Assembly (NCBI RefSeq): GCF_947072685.1
Contig: NZ_CAMTIK010000003.1
Location: 1 to 64,000, forward strand
DNA from: an uncultured Cetobacterium sp.
Lineage (GTDB): Bacteria > Fusobacteriota > Fusobacteriia > Fusobacteriales > Fusobacteriaceae
Length of the DNA stretch: 64,000 bases
Reading direction: 5' to 3'
Shown here: positions 39,331 through 48,255 of the stretch, piece after piece
Numbering within the stretch: the stretch's first letter is position 1
Layout of the letters: every line of letters begins with the position of its first letter
The notes under the pieces: model-generated
What the model was told of the DNA's origin: nothing
What the model saw: only the letters and a program-made list of their open reading frames with translations
Database searches by the model: none
Position numbers and translations under genes: made by a program

Positions 39331-39360
39331 AAACGGTTAGCAGAGCTAACCGTTTTTATT
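39330..39360. terminator. Bidirectional terminator between the CNNM gene and malic enzyme
   Basis: AAAACGGTTAGC (39330-39341) pairs with GCTAACCGTTTT (39345-39356) around a three-base loop, with T-rich tails on both strands. It lies between two convergent genes. Confidence 0.92.
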
Positions 39361-40536
39361 TTATCTTGTGATATTTTGTTCTTTAGCAATCCTTTTTACT
39401 TCATCAGCAACAACAGTTGCCACTCTAGAATCAAAAGCATTTGGGATAACATATTCTGAAGTTAACTCATCATCAGAAACTAATTTAGCAATTCCAACTG
39501 CAGCAGCAATTTTCATCTCTTCGGTAATCTTTTTAGCTTTAGCATCTAAGGCACCTCTGAATATACCTGGAAAAGCTAAAACATTATTAACTTGATTTGG
39601 ATAATCAGATCTTCCAGTACCTACGATTTTTGCACCACCAGCAATAGCATCTTCAGGCATAATTTCAGGACTAGGATTAGCCATGGCAAATACAATAGCA
39701 TCAGTATTCATACTTTTAACCATTTCTGTAGAAAGGATATTAGCAGCGGAAACACCTATAAATACATCTCTTCCTTTGACAGCTTCTGAAAGTCCACCTT
39801 TAATGTTTTCAGGGTTTGTAATTTCTGAAATTTCAGTTTTTAAGAAGTTATAGTTATTATTGTCATCTCTATTAATGATACCATCAATATCGTTAACAAC
39901 TATATCTTTTGCTCCCATTTTAATCAGTAGTTTTATAATAGAACTTCCAGCAGCCCCAGCACCACTAACTATGAATTTGGCTGTTTCAAAAGATTTGTTG
40001 ACAAGTTTGAATGAATTGATAAGAGCAGCAACGACAACGATTGCTGTTCCGTGTTGATCATCGTGAAAAACAGGTATATCAAGTTCATTTTTAAGTCTTG
40101 TTTCAATTTCAACACATCTAGGAGCAGAAATATCCTCTAAGTTTATACCACCAAAACCAGGAGCAATCAGTTTCACTGCTTTTATAATCTCTTCAGTATC
40201 TTGTGTATCTAAGCATATTGGAAAAGCATCAACATTTGCAAACGCTTTAAAAAGAATAGCTTTTCCTTCCATAACAGGAAGAGCAGCTTCAGGTCCTATA
40301 TTTCCAAGTCCTAAAACAGCAGACCCATCGGTAACAACAGCGACCATATTTCCTTTTGATGTATATTTGTAAACATTTTCAATATTTTCTTTAATAGCTA
40401 AGCAAGGAGCTGCTACACCAGGAGAATAAGCTAAACTTAAGTCCTCTTTATTTGTTACAGCAACTTTTGAGATAACCTCAATTTTACCTAAATGAGTTTC
40501 GTGCAATTCCAATGATTTTTCAAAAACTGTAGACAT
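39361..40536 (-). CDS. NAD(P)-dependent malic enzyme
   Basis: A 391-residue enzyme of the short malic enzyme type that turns malate into pyruvate and CO2. Signs: L-A-Y-S-P-G-V-A-A-P at the N-terminus, D-G-S-A-V-L-G-L-G-N-I-G, F-H-D-D-Q-H-G-T-A-I-V and the nucleotide fold with G-A-G-A-A-G. It lacks the phosphotransacetylase-like C-terminal extension of larger forms. It lies 25 bases downstream of the fumarase genes on the same strand, so fumarate can be turned to malate and then pyruvate. Confidence 0.95.
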   Translation of the reverse strand: MSTVFEKSLELHETHLGKIEVISKVAVTNKEDLSLAYSPGVAAPCLAIKENIENVYKYTSKGNMVAVVTDGSAVLGLGNIGPEAALPVMEGKAILFKAFANVDAFPICLDTQDTEEIIKAVKLIAPGFGGINLEDISAPRCVEIETRLKNELDIPVFHDDQHGTAIVVVAALINSFKLVNKSFETAKFIVSGAGAAGSSIIKLLIKMGAKDIVVNDIDGIINRDDNNNYNFLKTEISEITNPENIKGGLSEAVKGRDVFIGVSAANILSTEMVKSMNTDAIVFAMANPSPEIMPEDAIAGGAKIVGTGRSDYPNQVNNVLAFPGIFRGALDAKAKKITEEMKIAAAVGIAKLVSDDELTSEYVIPNAFDSRVATVVADEVKRIAKEQNITR

Positions 40537-40561
40537 AATATATTACCCCTTTAAATTAAAT

Positions 40562-41104
40562 TTATTTTGAACTATTTCTAGCAATAGTGTAAAGATCATT
40601 ACCTTCACAGTCATTTATAACAATAGCTGGAAAATCAACAACTTCTAATTTTCTAATAGCTTCGGCCCCTAAATCTTCATAAGCAATAATTTCACTACTT
40701 TTAACAGATTTAGCTATAAGAGCAGCCGCACCACCAACAGCAGCAAAGTAAACAGCATGATTTTTAACGATAGAATCTTTGACTTTTTGATCTCTAGATC
40801 CTTTACCAATCATACCTTTTAGTCCTTGATCCAAGATAGCAGGAGAATAAGAATCCATTCTATAGCTTGTAGTTGGACCACAACTTCCAATAGGTTGTCC
40901 TGGTTTTGCTGGAGTAGGACCAGCATAATAAATTATTTGTCCCTCTGGATTAAAAGGAAGTTCTTTTCCCTCTTCTAAAAGTTTAACAAGTCTAGCATGC
41001 GCAGCATCTCTAGCTGTATATATAATTCCGGTGATAGTTACTGCATCCCCAGATTTTAAATTTTTTATGTCTTCATCTCTCAATGGAGTAGTTAGTTTGA
41101 TCAT
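40562..41104 (-). CDS. Fumarate hydratase class I, beta (C-terminal) subunit
   Basis: A 180-residue protein with the family pattern I-I-Y-Y-A-G-P-T-P and G-P-T-T-S-Y-R-M-D. It is the second half of the class I fumarase, which hydrates fumarate to malate through a [4Fe-4S] cluster. Two-subunit forms are common in anaerobes and archaea; a related tartrate dehydratase is less likely given the malic enzyme next door. It overlaps the alpha subunit gene by four bases. Confidence 0.92.
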   Translation of the reverse strand: MIKLTTPLRDEDIKNLKSGDAVTITGIIYTARDAAHARLVKLLEEGKELPFNPEGQIIYYAGPTPAKPGQPIGSCGPTTSYRMDSYSPAILDQGLKGMIGKGSRDQKVKDSIVKNHAVYFAAVGGAAALIAKSVKSSEIIAYEDLGAEAIRKLEVVDFPAIVINDCEGNDLYTIARNSSK

Positions 41105-41943
41105 AATGTAACCTCCTTGTGTCTAGCAGCATGGCAGTTTAAATTAATAGCAACAGGTAATGAAGCGAAATGACAGCCTTGAGTTTCAACCTTAACGGCA
41201 AGGGCAGTAGTTTTCCCACCAAGACCTTGTGGTCCAACATTAGTCTTGTTTATTAAATCTAAAAGCTCAGCTTCTAAAGCTGCTGCAATAGGATCTGGAT
41301 TTATATCGTCAATCTCTCTTAATAGAGATTCTTTTGCAAGCTCAGCACATCTTTCAAAGTTTCCACCGATTCCAACACCCACAACAATAGGGGGACAAGG
41401 ATTTCCTCCGGCATTTTTAATTGTATCAATAACAAATTCTTTGATTGCTTTAACTCCATCGGCTGGTTTAAACATTTTTAAAGCACTCATATTTTCAGAA
41501 CCTCCGCCTTTAGGAGCAACAATTATTTTAACTTTGTCAGAACCAGGAATAAGTTTTGTATGTATAACAGCAGGAGTATTATCTTGAGTGTTAACTCTAT
41601 CTAAAGGATGTCTTATAACAGATTTTCTAAGATACCCATCTTCATAACCTTTTGCCACTCCGGCATTAACAGCAGCATAGATATCCCCATCAATCTTAAC
41701 TTCTGTTCCAATTTCTAAAAATACAACAACAAGACCAGTATCTTGACACATAGGAACGTTATCATTTGCTGCGATCTCATCGTTTTCAATGATTTGTCCT
41801 AAAATAACTTTCCCCAATTCACTTGTTTCTGTCTTTTGACATTCTTTAATTTTGTTTAAAACATCGCTACCAATAAAATAGTTAGCCTCAATACAAAGTC
41901 TAGCTACCTCATCAGTAACTAAATTTAAATCTAGTACTCTCAT
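41101..41943 (-). CDS. Fumarate hydratase class I, alpha (N-terminal) subunit
   Basis: A 280-residue protein that carries the cluster ligand regions: P-M-C-Q-D-T-G (first Cys), the glycine-rich [16 protein letters not shown] and a final G-C-H-F-A-S-L-P-V. These match the FeS fumarase/L(+)-tartrate dehydratase alpha domain. GGAGGAG lies just upstream of the ATG. It is the first gene of the fumarase-malic enzyme group. Confidence 0.93.
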   Translation of the reverse strand: MRVLDLNLVTDEVARLCIEANYFIGSDVLNKIKECQKTETSELGKVILGQIIENDEIAANDNVPMCQDTGLVVVFLEIGTEVKIDGDIYAAVNAGVAKGYEDGYLRKSVIRHPLDRVNTQDNTPAVIHTKLIPGSDKVKIIVAPKGGGSENMSALKMFKPADGVKAIKEFVIDTIKNAGGNPCPPIVVGVGIGGNFERCAELAKESLLREIDDINPDPIAAALEAELLDLINKTNVGPQGLGGKTTALAVKVETQGCHFASLPVAINLNCHAARHKEVTL

Positions 41944-41987
41944 TTTCTCCTCCTTAAAAATCCGTGTGATGCTTTTTTATTTAGTAA

Positions 41988-42027
41988 GAAAGGTGCCTTC
42001 TTTATAAAAAACAAAGAGGCACCTTCT
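41988..42027 (-). terminator. Likely terminator after crr
   Basis: AAGGTGCC (41990-41997) pairs with GGCACCTT (42018-42025), and the stem extends with AAGA/TCTT-type pairs. The T run on the minus strand is imperfect, so this is a likely rather than certain terminator. Confidence 0.55.
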
Positions 42028-42033
42028 TAAAAA

Positions 42034-42531
42034 TTACTTTTTGATTTTAACTCTCATTAAAAGGTCTCCTATATTGACATTGCCAGAAGCAACTACTTCA
42101 ATAGCTTCAACAACATCCATATTAGCAATAATAACAGGAGTTTTAGTAGATTTAGCATTTTCTTTGATATAAGCTAAATCATATTTAATAAGTTCGTCTT
42201 TAACCTCAACATTTGATCCAGGCTCAGCAATTCTAGTAAATCCTTCGCCATTTAATTTAACTGTGTCTATTCCAAAGTGAACAATCAACTCAAGTCCATT
42301 AGAAACTTCAAAACTAACAGCATGGTTAGTTGCAAAAATATCGATTTCTCCAGCTACAGGTGCACAAATAGAGCCTTCAGCTGGATCAATTCCACATCCA
42401 TCCCCTATCATTTTTTGTGAAAAAGCCTCATCTGGTATTTCGCTTAGAGGAATAACTTTTCCATTTAATGGTGAATAGATATTAAACCACTCGTCCTCTT
42501 TTTTCTTTTTAAAGAAATCAAACAATCCCAT
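42034..42531 (-). CDS. crr: PTS glucose-type IIA protein (EIIA-Glc)
   Basis: A 165-residue phosphocarrier of the sugar phosphotransferase system. The active-site histidines are His70 in A-T-N-H-A-V and His85 in I-V-H-F-G-I-D-T-V, equivalent to His75 and His90 of E. coli. The start is the ATG at 42531 (eight bases after AGGAG); the TTG six bases earlier is too close to the site. It stands alone with no IIBC gene or HPr, so it is probably used by several permeases. Confidence 0.93.
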   Translation of the reverse strand: MGLFDFFKKKKEDEWFNIYSPLNGKVIPLSEIPDEAFSQKMIGDGCGIDPAEGSICAPVAGEIDIFATNHAVSFEVSNGLELIVHFGIDTVKLNGEGFTRIAEPGSNVEVKDELIKYDLAYIKENAKSTKTPVIIANMDVVEAIEVVASGNVNIGDLLMRVKIKK

Positions 42532-42680
42532 AATCAAATCTCCTTTCGAATTAAAATGCGAAATATATGTAATATTATTTCACATTTAGTTCATTAAATC
42601 AATATTATTTTTTTAAAAAAGCATACAAAGAATAAAAGAAAACTTCTCGTACTATAAATAAATTATATCATACGAAATAT

Positions 42681-43703
42681 TTATTTTCCTAGTAATTCTT
42701 TAATTTTTTTTATAAAGTTGTTAACATCCTCTTTTGTGCTATCAAATGAGGTAACAAGTCTCACTTCATGCTTATTTTCATTCCATATATAAAAATGATA
42801 ATGTTCTTGTAAAGATGGAATAATTGCAGGTGGAAGGATAGCAAAAACAGCATTACCTAAGACTTGGTTTGTTATAGGAATATCAATTGAAATGAGTTCC
42901 TCTTCTAAATATTTAGCAATATTATTTGCATTCTGAGCACATTCAAACCATAAATTTTCTTTGATATATGGAATAAATTGAGCGGACAAAAATCTCATTT
43001 TAGAATAAAGTTGAAGATTTTGTTTTCTAATCCATTCAAAGTTTTTAGCCAGTTCTTTATTGAAGAAAATAATAGCTTCCCCAAACATAAGCCCATTTTT
43101 TGTTCCACCAAAAGATAAAACATCAACCCCCAAATCTCCAGTCATCTCTTTAAAAGAGCAACCTAGTGCAACCGCAGCATTAGAAATTCGAGCACCATCC
43201 ATATGAAGAAGCATTTCGTGTTCTTTAGCAAATTTAGAGATAGCTTTAATCTCATTTAAACTATAGATGGTTCCAAATTCAGTTGTTTGACTGATAGAGA
43301 TAATATCGGCATTTGGTTTATGAAAATTATTTTTAAAAGACATCCATTTCATAGCTTCTTCTAAATCTAATTTACCGTTATTGCTTGGCACTGTTAAAAG
43401 TTGCATTCCAGTTATTTTTGAGGGTGCTCCAGTTTCATCTTGTACAATATGAGCACTCTCTGGGCAAATAACAGCAGATGCTTTGCCTTTAAGTCCTTCT
43501 AAAGATAGAACGTTAGCTCCGGTACCGTTGAGAACAAAGAAAACCTCAACATCTCCAAATATATTTTTAATCTCTTTGATGGCCTCTTTTGTAATATCAT
43601 CAGCACCATAAGCTGAAACATGTCCTGTATTGATTTCAGATAATTTTTCTAAAATTCTAGGATGCACACCACTATAATTATCACTTGCAAAAGATTTTTT
43701 CAT
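42681..43703 (-). CDS. ltaE: Low-specificity L-threonine aldolase
   Basis: A 340-residue PLP enzyme that splits threonine into glycine and acetaldehyde. PLP binding: Lys202 in S-F-G-G-T-K-N-G, with the H-M-D-G-A-R motif at about 167-172. The N-terminal F-A-S-D-N-Y-S-G-V-H-P is typical of the family's shorter form. It has a normal ribosome site (GGAGG). It is divergent from the purine permease gene, and the 300-base gap between them holds that gene's promoter and riboswitch. Confidence 0.92.
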   Translation of the reverse strand: MKKSFASDNYSGVHPRILEKLSEINTGHVSAYGADDITKEAIKEIKNIFGDVEVFFVLNGTGANVLSLEGLKGKASAVICPESAHIVQDETGAPSKITGMQLLTVPSNNGKLDLEEAMKWMSFKNNFHKPNADIISISQTTEFGTIYSLNEIKAISKFAKEHEMLLHMDGARISNAAVALGCSFKEMTGDLGVDVLSFGGTKNGLMFGEAIIFFNKELAKNFEWIRKQNLQLYSKMRFLSAQFIPYIKENLWFECAQNANNIAKYLEEELISIDIPITNQVLGNAVFAILPPAIIPSLQEHYHFYIWNENKHEVRLVTSFDSTKEDVNNFIKKIKELLGK

Positions 43704-43785
43704 AAATACTTCCTCCCACTATTAAAATTCACTCCAATCTATTATATTTTTTTTGTTGCTAAAAAGCAAAAAAAATTAAAAATAC

Positions 43786-43815
43786 TTGACAAAATATGTG
43801 TAAATAAACTAATAT
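43786..43815 (+). promoter_or_regulatory. Promoter of the purine permease transcript
   Basis: A perfect TTGACA (43786-43791) is followed 18 bases later by TAATAT (43810-43815). Transcription would start near 43822, about 12 bases before the riboswitch aptamer. Confidence 0.75.
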
Positions 43816-43840
43816 TAAAATAAAGAGATAAATAAAAAAG

Positions 43841-43900
43841 CCATATATACTCCAAATTGGTGGAGAGTTTCTACGAGCTACCGTAAATAGCTCTCTATGG
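43841..43900 (+). promoter_or_regulatory. Guanine (purine) riboswitch aptamer
   Basis: The three-way junction of purine riboswitches is visible. P1: CCATA (43841-43845) with TATGG (43896-43900). P2: CTCC (43850-43853) with GGAG (43862-43865). The invariant junction is GTTTCTAC (43867-43874). P3: GAGCTA (43875-43880) with TAGCTC (43888-43893). L3: CCGTAAA (43881-43887). L2 contains the GG needed for the loop-loop contact. The base that reads the ligand is C43895, the C of guanine/hypoxanthine-type switches; adenine switches have U. P1 (5 bp) and P2 (4-5 bp) are short. A terminator and a purine permease gene follow. Confidence 0.85.
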
Positions 43901-43931
43901 GTCGTAGCTTAACTTTGTTTAGGCTTTTTGT

Positions 43932-43960
43932 GGCCTGTATATGACAGGCCTTTTTTATTT
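43932..43960 (+). terminator. Riboswitch expression-platform terminator
   Basis: GGCCTGT (43932-43938) pairs with ACAGGCC (43944-43950) and is followed by a long T run to 43960, upstream of the permease ribosome site. It fits a ligand-induced OFF switch. The anti-terminator pairing could not be fixed from sequence alone; candidates are TCGTAG (43902-43907) with CTACGA (43871-43876), and AAAAAGCC (43835-43842) with GGCTTTTT (43922-43929). Confidence 0.82.
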
Positions 43961-44003
43961 TTACTGATACAGATAAAAATTAAAATAAATTTAGGAGGAA
44001 AAA

Positions 44004-45290
44004 ATGGAGAGATTGTTTCAATTAAAACAGCATGGAACAACGGTAAAGCAAGAAGTTATAGCAGGGGTGACAACATTTTTAACTATGGCATACATAATTT
44101 TTGTAAATCCTTCAATTTTATCTATGACAGGAATGGATAAAGGAGCATTGATAACCGTAACTTGTTTAGCATCTGCTATCGGAACGGGAATAACTGCACT
44201 TTGGGTAAATGCTCCACTAGCAATGGCCCCAGGAATGGGATTAAACGCTTTCTTTACATTTACATTAGTACTGGGAAATGGAGCTACTTGGCAACAAGCT
44301 TTAGGAGTGGTCTTTATATCTGGAATAATCTTCTTAGCGCTTACTTTTTCAGGGTTACGAGAAAAAATAATTGATGCAATACCGTCAGAGTTAAGACTTG
44401 CTGTGGGAGCAGGAATTGGATTGTTTATAGCTTTTATAGGGATGCAAGGAATGGGATTAATAGTTAGTAACCCCGCAACAGTGGTGGGACTTGGAAAATT
44501 TAATATAAATGTTATTTTAGGGTTGGTAGGATTTGCCATAATGGGCTTATTGGAGATGAAAAATATAAAAGGTGGAATATTAATTGGGATAGTTATAACA
44601 ACGGTATTAGGGATAGTATTTGGAGCAGTCGAATTGCCTACAAGTGTAATTTCAATGCCACCGAGTATAGCCCCAATAGCTTTTAAATTAGACATAATAG
44701 GAGCAATTCAGCCAATTTTTTTAGGGTCAATATTTTCTTTTATGTTTGTGGATTTATTTGATTCTTTAGGAACAATAATGGCTTGTGCTCATGAAGCTGA
44801 GATGATTGATGAAAAAGGGAAAATAAAAAATGTAAGCAAAATTTTAGAAGCGGATGCGATAGCTACAGTAGTTGGATCTCTTTTAGGAACTTCAACAACA
44901 ACAACGTTTGTAGAATCAGCATCTGGAATAGCAGTGGGAGGAAGAACAGGATTAACAGCTTTAACAACAGCCCTTTTATTTATAGTTTCACTATTTTTTT
45001 CACCTATAATAGGAGTTGTGCCAGCATTTGCAACAGCCCCAGCACTAATTTTAGTAGGTGTATATATGTTTAAAAATTTATTAGATATAAATTTTCATAA
45101 AATAGAAGTTGCTATACCTTGTTTTTTAATAATAATAATGATGCCATTGACATATAGCATTTCGATAGGGATTGCTTTTGGATTTGTATCCTACATATTA
45201 GTATCACTGTTTAATGGAAAGATAAAAGAGATAAAGCCTATAATGTGGGCAATCGGATTTTTCTCTATAATAGAGTTAATGTTTAAATAA
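44004..45290 (+). CDS. NCS2-family purine permease (PbuG/AzgA-like)
   Basis: A 428-residue protein with about 12 to 14 transmembrane helices. The N-terminal Q-E-V-I-A-G-V-T-T-F-L-T-M-A-Y-I-I-F-V-N-P and A-M-A-P-G-M-G-L-N-A-F-F are the marks of the hypoxanthine/guanine/adenine permease group. F-D-S-L-G-T and the T-S-T-T-T-T-F-V-E-S-A-S-G box are also there. The riboswitch upstream reads guanine or hypoxanthine, so uptake of these bases is the expected role. AGGAGG precedes the ATG. Confidence 0.93.
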   Translation: MERLFQLKQHGTTVKQEVIAGVTTFLTMAYIIFVNPSILSMTGMDKGALITVTCLASAIGTGITALWVNAPLAMAPGMGLNAFFTFTLVLGNGATWQQALGVVFISGIIFLALTFSGLREKIIDAIPSELRLAVGAGIGLFIAFIGMQGMGLIVSNPATVVGLGKFNINVILGLVGFAIMGLLEMKNIKGGILIGIVITTVLGIVFGAVELPTSVISMPPSIAPIAFKLDIIGAIQPIFLGSIFSFMFVDLFDSLGTIMACAHEAEMIDEKGKIKNVSKILEADAIATVVGSLLGTSTTTTFVESASGIAVGGRTGLTALTTALLFIVSLFFSPIIGVVPAFATAPALILVGVYMFKNLLDINFHKIEVAIPCFLIIIMMPLTYSISIGIAFGFVSYILVSLFNGKIKEIKPIMWAIGFFSIIELMFK

Positions 45291-45325
45291 AAAATGGGTT
45301 CTCTGCCAGAGGACCCATTTTTTAT
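45288..45325. terminator. Terminator between the permease gene and brnQ
   Basis: TGGGTTCTCT and AGAGGACCCA form a ten-base-pair stem around a three-base loop (45295-45317), flanked by A runs upstream and T runs downstream, so it may serve both convergent genes. Confidence 0.88.
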
Positions 45326-46581
45326 TAGATGTTTTTATTGATAGGGACATATTCTTTTAATATTGAACTTAAAATAAAAGCAACTATAGCAGGAATAATC
45401 CAGCTAAATCCCTCCTTAGAAAAAGGTATAAACGAAAGATTAAATCCACATATTTCTACAATACTAATGGTTAAGGTTACAGCAACAACAAGCTTAAAAC
45501 TTAGATGGTTTTTAACCCCAAAAACATTAAGTAATATTAAAACAATAGTAACAGGATACAAGATAACAAGCACAGGAACAGATAAAGCAATAATGTAATC
45601 TAGGCCTGCAACAGAAAGTAGTGCTGAAAACAAACAAATAATTATTGCTAAACTTTTATAAGATATATTGATAAGTTTAGAAAACCATTCACTAGCCAGT
45701 GCAACTAAACCTACAGAGGTAGTTAAACATGCAGCTGCAACACATATTCCAAAAGCTACCTTTCCGATATTACCTAAAGTAAGTTGTGCTAAAGTTAGTG
45801 TTGTTTGAGCTGTACTAAGACCTTTTAAGCTACTAATTTGAGCACCAAGATATATAAGGCTAAGGTAGATAAAACCAAGTCCGATAGCTGCTATAAATCC
45901 AGCATTACTTAAGAAGAATTTTTGATCCTTTGGATTTACAATCCCCTTCCCTTCAAGTCCTTTTATAATAATAACGCCAAATAAAACAGAAGCTAAGGCA
46001 TCCATAGTCTGATATCCACTAATAAAACCATAAGAGAATTGATTTCCTAAGACAGTTGAACTAACTGGAGTTCCTAAATCTTTACTGATACCTAAAATTG
46101 TTATAAGTAGAAGTATAGATAGAATTATAGGAGTTAAAAATTTACCTAAAATATCTGTGATACTAGATTTATTTAAAACTAAAAATAATGTTAATCCAAA
46201 GAATACAGCTGAAGTAAGAGTAGCTAAAACTAATGGATTGAAATTTGGAAATAGAGGTAAAATACCCATTTCAAACGTAGTAGATCCTGTTCTTGGAATA
46301 GCAAACAATGGACCAATAACTAAAATTAAAATTGTAGAATACAATATATTGAATTTATTAGAAACTTTGTTTGCAAACTCATCTAAACTTCCAACTTTTG
46401 TAAAAGCAAGAATTCCTAGTAATGGTAATCCGATACCTGTTAGAAAAAAACCTAGACCAGCTTGAAACCAATTTTCACCAACTGCAATACCAACAGAAGG
46501 TGGGAATAATAAATTTCCTGCACCGAAAAACATTGAAAATAAAGCAAAACCTAAAACTAAAACCTCTTTTTTTCTATTCAT
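45325..46581 (-). CDS. brnQ: Branched-chain amino acid carrier BrnQ (copy 1)
   Basis: A 418-residue LIVCS-family symporter for leucine, isoleucine and valine, Na+-coupled in known members. The signature S-M-F-F-G-A-G-N-L-L-F-P-P is at residues 17-29, and about 12 transmembrane helices follow. It is a paralogue of the gene at 49263: both share the start K-K-E-V-L, the core signature and G-S-T-T-F-E-M-G. The ribosome site is AGGAGG. It diverges from the AGCS symporter gene across a 300-base gap. Confidence 0.93.
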   Translation of the reverse strand: MNRKKEVLVLGFALFSMFFGAGNLLFPPSVGIAVGENWFQAGLGFFLTGIGLPLLGILAFTKVGSLDEFANKVSNKFNILYSTILILVIGPLFAIPRTGSTTFEMGILPLFPNFNPLVLATLTSAVFFGLTLFLVLNKSSITDILGKFLTPIILSILLLITILGISKDLGTPVSSTVLGNQFSYGFISGYQTMDALASVLFGVIIIKGLEGKGIVNPKDQKFFLSNAGFIAAIGLGFIYLSLIYLGAQISSLKGLSTAQTTLTLAQLTLGNIGKVAFGICVAAACLTTSVGLVALASEWFSKLINISYKSLAIIICLFSALLSVAGLDYIIALSVPVLVILYPVTIVLILLNVFGVKNHLSFKLVVAVTLTISIVEICGFNLSFIPFSKEGFSWIIPAIVAFILSSILKEYVPINKNI

Positions 46582-46883
46582 TAAAACCTCCTAGTAAAGT
46601 AAGAAAAATATATAAAGTTTAAAACTTATTAAATTATTAGAATGATTGTACCAAGAAAAAAAACAAAAAGCAAGAATAAAATATTGAAAAAAAGGTATCT
46701 TTGTACTTATAAAATGGTACTTAGAACAAATAAAAGTTTTTGAAATGAGTAAAACCCTTTAAAATCAGTGGGTTATGATAATGAAAATACGAACAAAAAA
46801 ATAAAAAAATTGTTATCTACAAAATAAAAAAAGAAGATGTTATTATTCATATATAAAATTAAAATATAGAAGAGGTGGAAAAT
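46582..46883. other. Divergent gap between brnQ copy 1 and the AGCS symporter gene
   Basis: A/T-rich sequence that must hold the promoters for both divergent genes. GTAC-type motifs cluster in it: TTGTACC near 46647, then GTACTTA twice, 14 bases apart, in the stretch around 46702-46723. These could be operator sites, for example for the WYL-type regulator encoded downstream. No RNA gene or ORF of note was seen. Confidence 0.35.
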
Positions 46884-48233
46884 ATGGAGATGATAAGAAC
46901 ATTGATCGATTCAACAAATAATTTGTTATGGGGTAAAAATATATTGGTGGTAATGTTAATAGGAATAGCAGTTTATGCAACTTATAAAACAAAATTTATG
47001 CAAGTTAGATTATTTGGAGATATAGTTAAAACTTTAAAGGGAGAAAGTACAAAAGGCGAAAAAATAAGTTCGCTGGAAGCTTTTTATCTTGGAACTGCAT
47101 GTAGAGTAGGTGCTGGAAATATTGCGGGAGTTGTAGCAGCAATTTCAATAGGAGGAGCTGGAGCTTTGTTTTGGATGTGGTTAGTTGCGTTATTAGGAGC
47201 TTCTACAGCATTTCTAGAATCAATTTTAGCAGTTGTTCATAGAGAAAAAGATAAGGATGGAAATTATCGTGGTGGAACACCTTGGATTATAAAAAATAGA
47301 CTAGGAAAAAAATGGTTGGGGAGTATTTATGCAGGAGCATCAATAATATGCTATATAGGGGTTATTCAGGTGATGTCTAATTCAGTCACAGAGTCTGTCT
47401 CTGGAGCGTATGGAGTTAATCCTAAATTGATAGCTATTATTTTAGCCTTAATAGTTGCAATAACAATATTTGGGAAAAGTAAAAAAGATAAAATTGTAAC
47501 AGCATTAAATAAGATAGTTCCAATGATGGCATTTTTATATTTAGCAGTTGTACTATATGTGATTTTAACAAATTTAACAGGAATTCCAGCAATGTTTGGA
47601 AAAATATTCTCAGCAGCATTTGGGATTGATCAAGTTGCTGGTGGAGCTTTAGGTGGGGTTATAATGCAAGGAGTTAGAAGGGGGTTGTTTTCGAATGAGG
47701 CTGGAAGTGGAAATGGAAACTATGCTGCAGCACTGGCTGATGTAGATGAGCCTGTAAAACAAGGTATGGTTCAATCGTTAAGTGTTTTTGTGGATACGTT
47801 GATAATTTGTAGTGCGACAGCTTTTGTTATATTGTTAGCAGACTCAACAGCAATTGAAGGTTTAAATGGGATGGTTCTTTTTCAAGAAGCTTTAAGATCA
47901 CATATTGGTTGGATTGGAATTCCATTTACTGTTGTGACACTATTTTTCTTTTCTTTTAGCACAATACTAGGTGTAACATTTTATGGAAGAAATGCACTTC
48001 AATATATAAATGAAAGTTCTAAATTAAATATATGCTATCAGCTCCTTGTGGTTGGTATGGTCTATGTTGGTGGAATAGAACAAAACTTCTTCGTATGGTC
48101 TTTGGCAGACTTTGGATTAGGAATTATGACAATCATAAATATAGGGGCAATTTGTCCTTTGATCAATGAAGCTGTAGAATATCTAGAAAAATATGAGCAA
48201 AAAATAAAAGGATATGCTAAAATAAACCCATAA
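46884..48233 (+). CDS. AGCS-family alanine/glycine:cation symporter
   Basis: A 449-residue membrane protein with about ten helices. The family box G-T-A-C-R-V-G-A-G-N-I-A-G-V near residue 70 and the later S-N-E-A-G-S-G-N mark the AGCS family; known members take up alanine or glycine with Na+. An earlier GTG at 46875 falls inside the ribosome site AGAGGTGG, so the ATG at 46884 is chosen. The downstream gene, 22 bases on, encodes a WYL-type regulator on the same strand. Confidence 0.93.
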   Translation: MEMIRTLIDSTNNLLWGKNILVVMLIGIAVYATYKTKFMQVRLFGDIVKTLKGESTKGEKISSLEAFYLGTACRVGAGNIAGVVAAISIGGAGALFWMWLVALLGASTAFLESILAVVHREKDKDGNYRGGTPWIIKNRLGKKWLGSIYAGASIICYIGVIQVMSNSVTESVSGAYGVNPKLIAIILALIVAITIFGKSKKDKIVTALNKIVPMMAFLYLAVVLYVILTNLTGIPAMFGKIFSAAFGIDQVAGGALGGVIMQGVRRGLFSNEAGSGNGNYAAALADVDEPVKQGMVQSLSVFVDTLIICSATAFVILLADSTAIEGLNGMVLFQEALRSHIGWIGIPFTVVTLFFFSFSTILGVTFYGRNALQYINESSKLNICYQLLVVGMVYVGGIEQNFFVWSLADFGLGIMTIINIGAICPLINEAVEYLEKYEQKIKGYAKINP

Positions 48234-48255
48234 TAGAAGGTATTGTGGGGGGAAA

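Noticed and set aside
44018-44695. 225-codon minus-strand frame opposite the purine permease
   Set aside because: Pro/Ile/Asn-rich antisense reading of membrane helices in the real gene; no start signal.
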